64,000 nucleotides of DNA. It comes from Acidobacteriota bacterium. Lineage in GTDB: Bacteria > Acidobacteriota > Thermoanaerobaculia > UBA5066 > Gp7-AA6. Position numbers and translations under genes: made by a program. The stretch lies in assembly GCA_020199905.1 (NCBI GenBank), contig JAIVJS010000012.1:18877-82876 (forward strand), written 5' to 3'. The notes below the pieces were generated by a model that saw only the letters and a list, made by a program, of their open reading frames with translations, ran no database searches and had not been told where the DNA came from. Shown piece by piece: positions 17,254 through 26,048 of the stretch (position 1 is the stretch's first letter; each line of letters opens with the position of its first letter).

Positions 17254-17334
17254 CCGGGAAACGGGAAACGGGAAACGGGAAACGACGAGAGCGCGGGACC
17301 CTCGATTTCCGATTCCCGATTTCCGATTCCCGCC
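17254..17334. repeat. Period-7 arrays (GGGAAAC and GATTYCC units)
   Basis: About four GGGAAAC copies at 17256-17287 and four alternating GATTTCC/GATTCCC copies at 17303-17332, filling the 101-bp gap between two genes of the respiratory operon. Confidence 0.9.
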
Positions 17335-17339
17335 CGGTT

Positions 17340-18425
17340 TCATATGTTGAAAGCGAACTCCGGGATATTCACCACGTACTTCAGGTTGAAGAACCACCGC
17401 AGGTACATCTTGATGGGCAGCGAGATCATGATCAGGACGAGGCTGACTCCGATCAGATACCGGGGAGTGCCCATCTTCTCGTAGAACCGGCGCAGGAGCG
17501 TCTTCGACAGGAGAAGCGGCAGCGCCGCGACGTAGAACCCGACGATCACCAGGCCGAAGATCTCGCGGATCAGCCAGAAGTTCGGCAGAGACCGCTTGAG
17601 CATCTTGATCCAGATGATCTCGGAGAGGTTGATGTTGTTCAGCGGCACGAGCTTGTTCACGTCCCAGAACTCGTAGGGGCCGAAGAAGTTCCAGTTGGGC
17701 CCCCGGAGAAACGTTCCGAGCGCGATCAGCGTGCACCAGAGCACCAGGAACCCGAGGAGAAAGAGCGTGATCTCCCACTTGCGCTCGCGGAAGGTGAAAT
17801 AGCCATTCCCCTTGGGGTTCGTGTCGATGTACGGGATCGCCATCAGGCCGACGATGATGAGAGACGGCAGCACCACGCCGGCCAGCCAGGGATCGTAGTA
17901 GACGAGCATCTCCTGGAGCCCCAGGAAGTACCACGGCGCCTTCGCCGGGTTCGGCGAGTCCGTAGGGTTCGCCGGCTCTTCGAGCGGGGCCTTCAGGAAG
18001 ATCGACCACACGATCATGACGGCCATCACGACCACGAGGCAGATCAGCTCGACGTAGACGAGGTCCGGCCAGGAAAAAACCTTCTGCGCGGAGTCCGCGG
18101 CCTCGATCGTGGGCAGCCCGGCGGCGATCCGGCGGTCGTTCTCGTACGCCTGGTTCATGGCGAACCAGAAGAAGAAGCCGACCAAGAAGATCATTCCGAC
18201 GATCGGGACGTTGTCCGGCAGCGAGGCGACGGCGTTGAAGTTGGGGTCGAGGTACGAGATCGCCATGCCGCCGCCGATCGCGACCAGCAGGAAGAGGCCG
18301 CCGCGCTTCGACCAGAGCAGCTTCGAGCGCAACCCCACGAGAAGCAGCACCAGCATCGCCGTGACGAGGTACTGCGGCGCGGACAGAAAATTGACGGCGG
18401 ACTTGAACGCGTTGATGACGGGCAT
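17340..18425 (-). CDS. Cytochrome b C-terminal subunit (subunit IV-like, extended)
   Basis: A 361-residue integral membrane protein forming the C-terminal half of a split cytochrome b. The Qo-site region reads NPAKAPWYFLGLQEMLVYYDPW (in two overlapping short motifs, KAPWYFLGLQE and YYDPW), where the classical PEWY motif is replaced by APWY, as in several menaquinol-type bc complexes. I count about eight hydrophobic helices, more than the three of b6f subunit IV: two or three extra at the N-terminus and two after the conserved part. It is encoded between the b6-like subunit and the octahaem cytochrome. It is bounded on both sides by GGGAAAC-type arrays in inverted orientation. Confidence 0.9.
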   Translation of the reverse strand: MPVINAFKSAVNFLSAPQYLVTAMLVLLLVGLRSKLLWSKRGGLFLLVAIGGGMAISYLDPNFNAVASLPDNVPIVGMIFLVGFFFWFAMNQAYENDRRIAAGLPTIEAADSAQKVFSWPDLVYVELICLVVVMAVMIVWSIFLKAPLEEPANPTDSPNPAKAPWYFLGLQEMLVYYDPWLAGVVLPSLIIVGLMAIPYIDTNPKGNGYFTFRERKWEITLFLLGFLVLWCTLIALGTFLRGPNWNFFGPYEFWDVNKLVPLNNINLSEIIWIKMLKRSLPNFWLIREIFGLVIVGFYVAALPLLLSKTLLRRFYEKMGTPRYLIGVSLVLIMISLPIKMYLRWFFNLKYVVNIPEFAFNI

Positions 18426-18442
18426 GGGCGTCTACGGAATCT

Positions 18443-18480
18443 CCGTTTCGTTTCCCGTTTCCCGTTTCCCGTTTCCCGTC
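18443..18480. repeat. Period-7 array (GTTTCCC units)
   Basis: About five GTTTCCC copies between the two cytochrome b genes; the inverse complement of the GGGAAAC array at 17256-17287. Confidence 0.9.
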
Positions 18481-18484
18481 CCGA

Positions 18485-19273
18485 TCATGCCGGTCCAGAG
18501 ATCCCGCCGTCCTTTCGGACGCGCCAGAAATGGACCGCCATTAGGAATGCCGCGATCAGCGGGATGCCGACGCAGTGCAGCACGTAGAAGCGCAGAAGGG
18601 CGCCCGCGCCGACGAAGCGCCCGCCGAGAAGGCCGAAGCGCGCGTCGTTCGTCGACGTGACGAGCGGGATGTCGCCGATCTTGAGAAGGCCCGTTCCCGG
18701 GCCCTGGATCCCCATGAGGGGCGTCGCGGAGGCCATGTTGGAACCGACCGTGATCGCCCAGATCGCGAGCTGGTCCCACGGGAGCAGGTACCCGGTGAAG
18801 GACAGCAGCAGGGTCAGCACGAGGAGGATCACGCCGATCACCCAGTTGAACTCCCGCGGCGGCTTGTACGAGCCCGTCATGAAGACGCGGAACATGTGGA
18901 TCCAGACCGAGATCACCATCGCGTGCGCGCCCCAGCGGTGCACTTCGCGCATGATCCCGAACGGCACCTGCTCCCGCAGGTCCAGGATGTCGACGAAGGC
19001 GTACTCGACGGTCGGCCGGTAATAGAACATGAGGAGGAGGCCGGTGAACGTCAGCACGAGAAAGAGGAAGAAGGTGACGCCGCCCGCGCACCAGGTATAG
19101 CGCATCTTGACCCCGGACTTGCGGGTCTTGACGGGGTGCAGATGCAGGACGACGTTGCCGAGCATCGCCAGGACGCGCTTGCGGTTGGTGTTCGGGATGC
19201 CGACCCGGAAGATGGACTTCCAGAACTGGCTCGCGACAATCTGCTCTTGTATCTGGCGCCAACGAGGAACCAA
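18485..19273 (-). CDS. Cytochrome b N-terminal subunit (b6-like)
   Basis: A 262-residue four-helix cytochrome b core that would carry two b haems. The ligand pairs are H112/H126 (13 residues between) and H233/H248 (14 between), the latter spacing being that of b6-type proteins. Other markers are [16 protein letters not shown] and the glycine-rich [12 protein letters not shown] helix. A soluble N-terminal extension of about 55 residues precedes the first helix. It follows the Rieske gene by 51 bp in a minus-strand operon. Quinone type cannot be read from the sequence. Confidence 0.95.
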   Translation of the reverse strand: MVPRWRQIQEQIVASQFWKSIFRVGIPNTNRKRVLAMLGNVVLHLHPVKTRKSGVKMRYTWCAGGVTFFLFLVLTFTGLLLMFYYRPTVEYAFVDILDLREQVPFGIMREVHRWGAHAMVISVWIHMFRVFMTGSYKPPREFNWVIGVILLVLTLLLSFTGYLLPWDQLAIWAITVGSNMASATPLMGIQGPGTGLLKIGDIPLVTSTNDARFGLLGGRFVGAGALLRFYVLHCVGIPLIAAFLMAVHFWRVRKDGGISGPA

Positions 19274-19324
19274 AAAGACCTCCGCTTTCGCTTCGGAAAC
19301 GGGGCGCGAACCGGGGAGCCTGTC

Positions 19325-19867
19325 CTAAACCATCTTCACGAATGCCTTGGGATCGCTCCACTGCCCTCGTTCGTAGAGATACCGCGTGGCCTTATCGACG
19401 ACGATCTGGCCGTCGTCGGGGGAAAGCGTGATCTCGGCGCGCTCGAGCGGCCGCGGAGCGGGGCCCTCGAAGTTGATCCCGGAGACGTAGTAGCCCGATC
19501 CGTGGCACGGGCACTTGAACTTGTTCTGAGCGGCGAGCCAGTTCGGCGTGCAGCCCAGGTGGACGCACACCGCCACCAGGGCGTAGATCGACTCGGTGTT
19601 CCGCACGATCCAGACGCCGAACTTTTCCTTCCAGCGCTCGTCGACACCCGGGCTGTAGGTGGACGGCTCGCCCGCCTTGAACCGCGTGGGCGGCTCGAAC
19701 AGCACGTTCGGGAAGAGGAAGCGGACCGTCGCGGTCAGTCCGACGACGGTCGCGGCGGTGAAACCGAGCCACGCGGCAGTCATCCACTTCAGGGTGGAGC
19801 GGCGTGTGAGTCCGTCGGCGAGGACCTCGTCCGAGGGAGAGGGGACCTGTTTTTCTGCCGTGGCCAT
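19325..19867 (-). CDS. Rieske iron-sulfur protein
   Basis: A 180-residue membrane-anchored Rieske protein. The [2Fe-2S] ligands are in CVHLGC (C101, H103) and CPCHGSGY (C119, H122), with C106 and C121 available for the stabilising disulfide. An RRSTLKW segment before the N-terminal helix (about 21-50) suggests Tat-dependent insertion, as is usual for folded Rieske proteins. It transfers electrons from quinol at cytochrome b to the haem acceptor, here presumably the octahaem cytochrome. It lies 9 bp downstream of the HEAT-repeat gene. Confidence 0.95.
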   Translation of the reverse strand: MATAEKQVPSPSDEVLADGLTRRSTLKWMTAAWLGFTAATVVGLTATVRFLFPNVLFEPPTRFKAGEPSTYSPGVDERWKEKFGVWIVRNTESIYALVAVCVHLGCTPNWLAAQNKFKCPCHGSGYYVSGINFEGPAPRPLERAEITLSPDDGQIVVDKATRYLYERGQWSDPKAFVKMV

Positions 19868-19876
19868 CGGTCCGCC

Positions 19877-20845
19877 TCAGACTACCAAAAGCGCGGCGCG
19901 ACGCTCAAGGATTCCCGAGGTCTTCGCCGGAGAGCCGGCGGGCACGCCGCGCGTCGCGTCCGCCGCTCGGCGGGCCGCTTCGCGCACGCGCAGGTTCGGG
20001 TCTTCGCGCGCGACGCGGTCGATGAGTGCGAGGCTTCCGGGATCGCGCAGCACGGCGAGGGCCTGAAGGGCCGAGACCATGGCCGTTTCCGCCTGTTCCG
20101 TGGAAAGGCTCGCCTGACGCGAGAGCGCGCCGCGATCGATCATCGCGCGCAGCACCTCGAGGCCGGAGCCGTCGTGCAGCAGAGCGAGCGCGATGGCGGC
20201 ATTCCACCGGACGTCGGCGACCGGGTCCCCCAGCAGGACGCGAAGACGCGGAGCGGCGCGCGGGTCGCCGAGCTTTCCCAGGACGTAAGCCGCCATTTTC
20301 CGGGCGCCTGCGTCCGGCGACGACGAGCTCTCGATGACGGGATCGACGGCGGCGCGGTCCCCGAGCATTCCGAGGCCCCAGATCGCATAGAGGCGCGTCT
20401 CCGGGTCGTCGTCCCGGGCGGCCGCGAGCAGCTGAGGCAGCGCCGCCCGGTCCTGCAGCTTCCCGAGGACGAGGACCAGATATCGGCGGACCTTCACGTC
20501 GTCGGGCCGCTTGCCGGAGAGCCCGTCGAAGACCCGGCGGGTCTCCGCCGAGAGGGCGTCGCGCTCGGGACCCGGGGACATGTGGCCGATCGTGCGCGAG
20601 AGCTCGAAAGCGGCCTGCCATCGCCGGCTGGCGGTTCCGCCGCGCACTTCGGCGAGCTCGTCGGCGGGCGACCGGCGCTCGAAGGTCATCAGGTTGAAGA
20701 CGAAGAAGATGACGAGGGCCGTGCCCACGACCAGAAGGGGAAGGACGAAGAATCGCGCGACGGTCGCCCCGCGGGCCGGGGGTGCTTCGTCTTCTTCCGA
20801 CTCCCCCGGGGCCGAACCGGAATCCGAACGCGGGTCGTCGGTCAC
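19877..20845 (-). CDS. Membrane-anchored HEAT-repeat protein in the bc operon
   Basis: A 322-residue protein with a GTG start overlapping the ferredoxin stop (GTGA). An acidic N-terminal segment (about 1-25) is followed by one transmembrane helix (about 33-53) and then an alpha-solenoid of HEAT/PBS-type repeats (RLYAIWGLGMLGD, KMAAYVLGKLGDPRAAPRL, WNAAIALALLHDGSGLEVL). Such repeats bind proteins. Its position between the ferredoxin and Rieske genes suggests an assembly or scaffold role for the complex. No catalytic residues are seen. Its stop lies inside a short stretch just upstream of the Rieske start. Confidence 0.8.
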   Translation of the reverse strand: MTDDPRSDSGSAPGESEEDEAPPARGATVARFFVLPLLVVGTALVIFFVFNLMTFERRSPADELAEVRGGTASRRWQAAFELSRTIGHMSPGPERDALSAETRRVFDGLSGKRPDDVKVRRYLVLVLGKLQDRAALPQLLAAARDDDPETRLYAIWGLGMLGDRAAVDPVIESSSSPDAGARKMAAYVLGKLGDPRAAPRLRVLLGDPVADVRWNAAIALALLHDGSGLEVLRAMIDRGALSRQASLSTEQAETAMVSALQALAVLRDPGSLALIDRVAREDPNLRVREAARRAADATRGVPAGSPAKTSGILERRAALLVV

Positions 20846-21297
20846 AGGGCCGGGAGGTATCTCTTCGCGGATGTAATCGGGTTCGGAACGAAGATCGCGT
20901 CCTTTTCGCAGACCGTCTCGCAGAGGCGGCAGGAGACGCATGGCCCCGCGTCGACCTCCGCGATTTTGTGAAACGTCTCCTTCAGGGGGTCCTCGATCAG
21001 GTAGATGCAGTCGAACGGACAGATGTCGATGCAGAACTCGCACCCCGTGCAGAGGTCCCGGTCGACGATCGCCTTCGGAATGTCGCGGGGCTTGACCTTC
21101 TCGACGAGCAGCCCGCGATTGTCCTGGATGCACGAAACCGGGCAATACCGGGCGCAGACGGAGCAGTCGATGCACCGGTCCTCGTGGATGACGTATTTCT
21201 CGCTCTTGTCGCCCGTGATCGTGTGCGTGGGGCACTTGATTTCGCACACCCCGCACCCGATGCACGTGTCTGTAATGAAATGAGGCATTTGTCGCAA
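20842..21297 (-). CDS. Four-cluster [4Fe-4S] ferredoxin
   Basis: A 151-residue iron-sulfur protein. Sixteen cysteines are arranged as four CxxCxxCxxxC sets: C12-C22, C42-C52, C83-C93 and C120-C130, so up to four [4Fe-4S] clusters. The first three are followed by Pro as in standard ferredoxins; the fourth ends CEKD. No signal peptide is seen, so it is probably cytoplasmic. It is the first gene of the bc operon, which hints at an electron link between a cytoplasmic donor and the quinone pool, or at a regulatory role. The second ATG (MPHFIT) is an equally good start. Confidence 0.9.
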   Translation of the reverse strand: MRQMPHFITDTCIGCGVCEIKCPTHTITGDKSEKYVIHEDRCIDCSVCARYCPVSCIQDNRGLLVEKVKPRDIPKAIVDRDLCTGCEFCIDICPFDCIYLIEDPLKETFHKIAEVDAGPCVSCRLCETVCEKDAIFVPNPITSAKRYLPAL

Positions 21298-21407
21298 GTC
21301 CCTCGCGGAGAGCAGGTTCGTCCGAAGGCAAAAATATCACACGGGGAGGCGTCCGGAGTGAGGCTCCCTCTCTCCCGCGCCCGCGGAGGTGGCTGGGGTG
21401 GAGAAGG

Positions 21408-21478
21408 GAGGAGCGTGCCGGCTCGAGTCCTGAGTGTGGCGAGGACACACCCGGGCGGGAGGCGAGCCGGAACTGACA
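21408..21478. repeat. Dispersed repeat, copy A
   Basis: A segment that matches, in inverse orientation, 28018-28110. The shared core is GGGAGGAGCGTGCCGGCTCG followed by GTCCTGAGTGTGGC; both copies end in GGGAGGCGAGCCGG. Internal CCGGCTCG/CGAGCCGG inverted repeats could form a hairpin. It fills most of the gap between the ferredoxin and the gene at 21519. Confidence 0.75.
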
Positions 21479-21518
21479 CACGGCGCGACCGGAACATATT
21501 CAGTCAAGATGCGTTCCC

Positions 21519-22085
21519 ATGGGCATGAAAGAAGTCCGCGCGGTCGTCCTCGGCCTCATCGTGGTGATCCTGGGAGCGCTGGCCCTCTCCATGTGGCAGC
21601 GCCCCGCCCGCGAGTTCCACCGGGTGCGCGGGTACCGGGTCGAGATCCGGAAGGCGGAAAACGGCGGCAGTCGCCACGTGGCGTTCACGGTTCCGATCAG
21701 CCTCGTCGCCCGGATGGCCTCGCTCGTCCCCGTCTCCGACATCGGCGGCAACATGAGGGCGGACTTCGGCGACGGCGAGATCACCGCGCGCGACATCCTC
21801 GAGGCGGGAAACGCAAGCTCCCCCGGCAAGCCCGGCGTCATCACCCGCGGGCATGCGCACATAGAGGTCCTCTCCGAAGGGGCTGTCCTCGACATCCAGG
21901 CCAAGGACGACTGGGACAAGAACGTCCACATACGGGTGCCCCGGGCGCTCGTCGAGTCCCTGTCGAAGGAAAGCCGGGTCTCTCCTAAAGACATCCTCCG
22001 CCGCCTGGACGAGCTCGGCCCGGGAGACATCGTTTCGATCAAGGACCGGGACAACGACGTGACGATCACGGCGCAGGGAAAGTAG
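21519..22085 (+). CDS. Membrane-anchored protein of unknown function
   Basis: A 188-residue protein that I do not recognise. One hydrophobic helix at about residues 8-24 (VVLGLIVVILGALALSM) should anchor it with the rest outside the membrane. The soluble part alternates beta strands and short helices (RGYRVEIRKAENGGSRHVAFTVP; HIEVLSEGAVLDIQAKDDWDKNVHIRVP). It ends with a segment rich in Asp/Lys (KDILRRLDELGPGDIVSIKDRDNDVTI). Within the ordered region there are no Cys residues and no obvious active-site motif. It is divergent from the ferredoxin operon and followed by a period-7 array. Confidence 0.65.
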   Translation: MGMKEVRAVVLGLIVVILGALALSMWQRPAREFHRVRGYRVEIRKAENGGSRHVAFTVPISLVARMASLVPVSDIGGNMRADFGDGEITARDILEAGNASSPGKPGVITRGHAHIEVLSEGAVLDIQAKDDWDKNVHIRVPRALVESLSKESRVSPKDILRRLDELGPGDIVSIKDRDNDVTITAQGK

Positions 22086-22221
22086 CTGTCAGCTTTCAGC
22101 TCTCAGCTTTCAGCCTGAAAGGGAATGGTGCACCGTCGTCCGTCGAAACCGCCAGCGTTCCGACGACCGATGCCCGGAACCGGGACCCGCTGACAGCTGA
22201 CCGCTGACAGCTGAGAGCTTC
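22085..22221. repeat. Facing period-7 arrays (AGCTYTC and its complement)
   Basis: Four AGCTTTC/AGCTCTC/AGCTGTC units at 22085-22118 face complementary units (GACAGCT, GAGAGCT) at 22189-22219, so the RNA could fold into a long imperfect hairpin with a roughly 70-nt loop. Confidence 0.85.
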
Positions 22222-22262
22222 CTTCGGAATCCCCTCCCTCCCGCCGGGGTTATCGTCTCGCC

Positions 22263-24300
<2,038 letters not shown>

Positions 24301-24308
<8 letters not shown>

Positions 24309-24756
24309 TCCGGGGCCGGCCGACCGCTCCCGGCTGCGGATCGTTCCTCCGGGCGAGCCGCCGCCACCGGTCCGGCGACCGCGGCGACCGGGCCCCGCCG
24401 TCCTCCTCGTTCTGCTTTACGGGGCGATTTTCGCCGCGGGTCTGTGGTGGCTGCGGGCTCGCAGCCCGCTCTTCCGCGCTCGCCGGAGCGCCGGACCGGC
24501 CGGCACGAGCGCTTCTCCCGCGGCGGGCCGTGGCTCGCCTCCCCCGCCCGCGGCCGCGTCGCTGACGGACCGGCGCAGGGCGCTTCTCGCCGGTGAAGGG
24601 CTCTCCGGACCGGCGGCCGACAAATACGCGGCGCGGCTCGGAGCGGAACACTGCACCTGCGGGTGCGATCTCTCGCTCAACGTGTGCCTCGCCCGCGACA
24701 CCTCCTGCACGCGAAGTCCGGAGCTCGCGGAGCGGATCCGGGACGCGCTGCGATGA
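24301..24756 (+). CDS. Membrane protein with a cysteine-rich C-terminal motif
   Basis: A 151-residue protein beginning within the DUF255 gene. A proline-rich, basic N-terminus is followed by one helix (about 32-51, [20 protein letters not shown]) and an Ala/Pro linker. The C-terminal domain carries five Cys in [17 protein letters not shown] and TSC (about residues 118-137). The CxCGC...C...C spacing resembles motifs in cytochrome-c maturation CcmH-like and related periplasmic proteins, but I would not assign it. The start overlaps the preceding gene and the stop overlaps the next by ATGA, so three genes are coupled. Confidence 0.65.
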
Positions 24757-25922
24757 GCGCCGCGACCGGAATCCTCTTCGACCGGCGGTTCCAGTCCCAC
24801 GCCGCGCCGTACGAGCACCCGGAAAGGCCGGCCCGGCTGGGGGCAATCGAGGCGCGCCTGGCGGCGGACGGACTCACGCCGCGGTGCCGGAGGGTCCCGG
24901 CGCGGGAGGCGACCAGGGAGGAGCTGCTCGCGGTCCATTCCGCGGGGCACATCGACGAGATCGCGGCGACCGCGGACCGCACGTACACGTCCCTCGATCC
25001 CGACACGTACGCGTCCGCGGGCTCGGCCCTGGCGGCCAGGCTCGCAGCAGGCGGTCTCGTCGACCTGACGCTCGCCGTCGTGAGAGGCGAGCTCCGAAAC
25101 GGCCTCGCCCTCATCCGGCCGCCGGGACACCATGCGGAGGAGGATCGCGCGATGGGCTTCTGCCTCTTCAACAGCGTGGCGGTCGCGGCAAGGGCCGCGC
25201 AAAACAAATTCGCCGCGAGAGCGGCGCAGGGCGACTTCGCCGCAGAGGCCGCGCAGAGCGGAATCATCGCGGGGGCCTCGCCGAGCGAAATCGTCGCCGG
25301 GGCCGCGCAAAGCGCCACCATCGCGAAGTCCGCGCCGGCCGCGAAGGCGCCGCGCGTCCTGATCGTCGACTGGGACGTTCACCACGGCAATGGCACCCAG
25401 AACACGTTCTGGGAAGACGCCGGCGTTCTTTATTTCTCGACCCACCAGTGGCCGTTCTATCCGGGGACGGGAGCCATCGGAGAAACCGGCGGGGTCGGCG
25501 CCCGGGGGCGGACGGTCAACGTCGCGTGGCCGGCGGGCCGGGGCGACGCCGACCACCTGGCCGCGTTCGACGAGGTGCTTCTTCCGATCGCCCGCGAATT
25601 TCAGCCCGACTTCGTCCTGGTCTCGTGCGGATTCGACGCGGCCCGCGGCGACCTCCTCGGCCAGCAGCTCCTCTCGCCGGGCGGATACGCGGCGATGACC
25701 GAGCGGCTTCAGAGCCTGGCGGGCGGAAAAGTCGTCCTGGCCCTCGAGGGCGGATACGCGCTCGAGGTCATCGCCGCGTCCGCCGCCGCCTGCCTGGGAA
25801 CCCTCCTCGGCGACGCCGCCCGCGAGCCGGAGCCGGGCGAACCGTCGGCCGCGGCCCGCGACGTGATCGCGAAGGTCCGGGAAGCGCACACGCCCTATTG
25901 GGGAGCGCTTCAGAGACGATAG
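24753..25922 (+). CDS. Histone-deacetylase-family amidohydrolase with a repeat insertion
   Basis: A 389-residue member of the HDAC/AcuC/acetylpolyamine amidohydrolase family, zinc-dependent enzymes removing acetyl groups from lysine or polyamines. Active-site elements are PPGHHAEEDRAMGFC (H126, H127), VDWDVHHGNGTQ (D208, H210), SCGFDAARGD and LEGGYAL. Between FNSVAVAARA and the DWDVHH strand, where family members have a short loop, lies a 45-residue insertion made of five nine-residue repeats (A148-K192). The loop is close to the entrance of the active site in known structures. The start overlaps the preceding gene (ATGA). Confidence 0.9.
   Translation: MSAATGILFDRRFQSHAAPYEHPERPARLGAIEARLAADGLTPRCRRVPAREATREELLAVHSAGHIDEIAATADRTYTSLDPDTYASAGSALAARLAAGGLVDLTLAVVRGELRNGLALIRPPGHHAEEDRAMGFCLFNSVAVAARAAQNKFAARAAQGDFAAEAAQSGIIAGASPSEIVAGAAQSATIAKSAPAAKAPRVLIVDWDVHHGNGTQNTFWEDAGVLYFSTHQWPFYPGTGAIGETGGVGARGRTVNVAWPAGRGDADHLAAFDEVLLPIAREFQPDFVLVSCGFDAARGDLLGQQLLSPGGYAAMTERLQSLAGGKVVLALEGGYALEVIAASAAACLGTLLGDAAREPEPGEPSAAARDVIAKVREAHTPYWGALQRR
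25194..25328. repeat. Five 27-bp in-frame tandem repeats inside the deacetylase gene
   Basis: The units encode AAQNKFAAR, AAQGDFAAE, AAQSGIIAG, ASPSEIVAG and AAQSATIAK. The DNA is diverged between units (conserved start GCCGCGCA), so the expansion is not recent. Confidence 0.9.
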
Positions 25923-25925
25923 GGG

Positions 25926-25970
25926 GTAGGCGGCAGGCGATAGGCGTGAAACGGGAAACGGGAAACGAAA
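25926..25970. repeat. Period-7 arrays (AGGCGGY and GGGAAAC units)
   Basis: Three AGGCGGC/AGGCGAT/AGGCGTG units at 25928-25948 run directly into GGGAAAC-type units at 25949-25970, between the convergent deacetylase and S9 peptidase genes. Confidence 0.75.
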
Positions 25971-26048
25971 AAGGGCGGGGAGCGGGCGTTACCTCGCTAC
26001 CGGGTCCGAATGACGATCAACGCTCAACCCTCCCTCGGGCCCGCAAAC

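Noticed and set aside
14524-17484. A long open frame (986 codons) antisense to the octahaem cytochrome.
   Set aside because: High-GC shadow frame: composition dominated by Arg, Leu, Val and Asp and no domain, whereas the opposite strand has eight haem motifs.
25926-26048. A terminator shared by the convergent deacetylase and S9 peptidase genes.
   Set aside because: There is no stem with an adjacent T run, only heptamer units.
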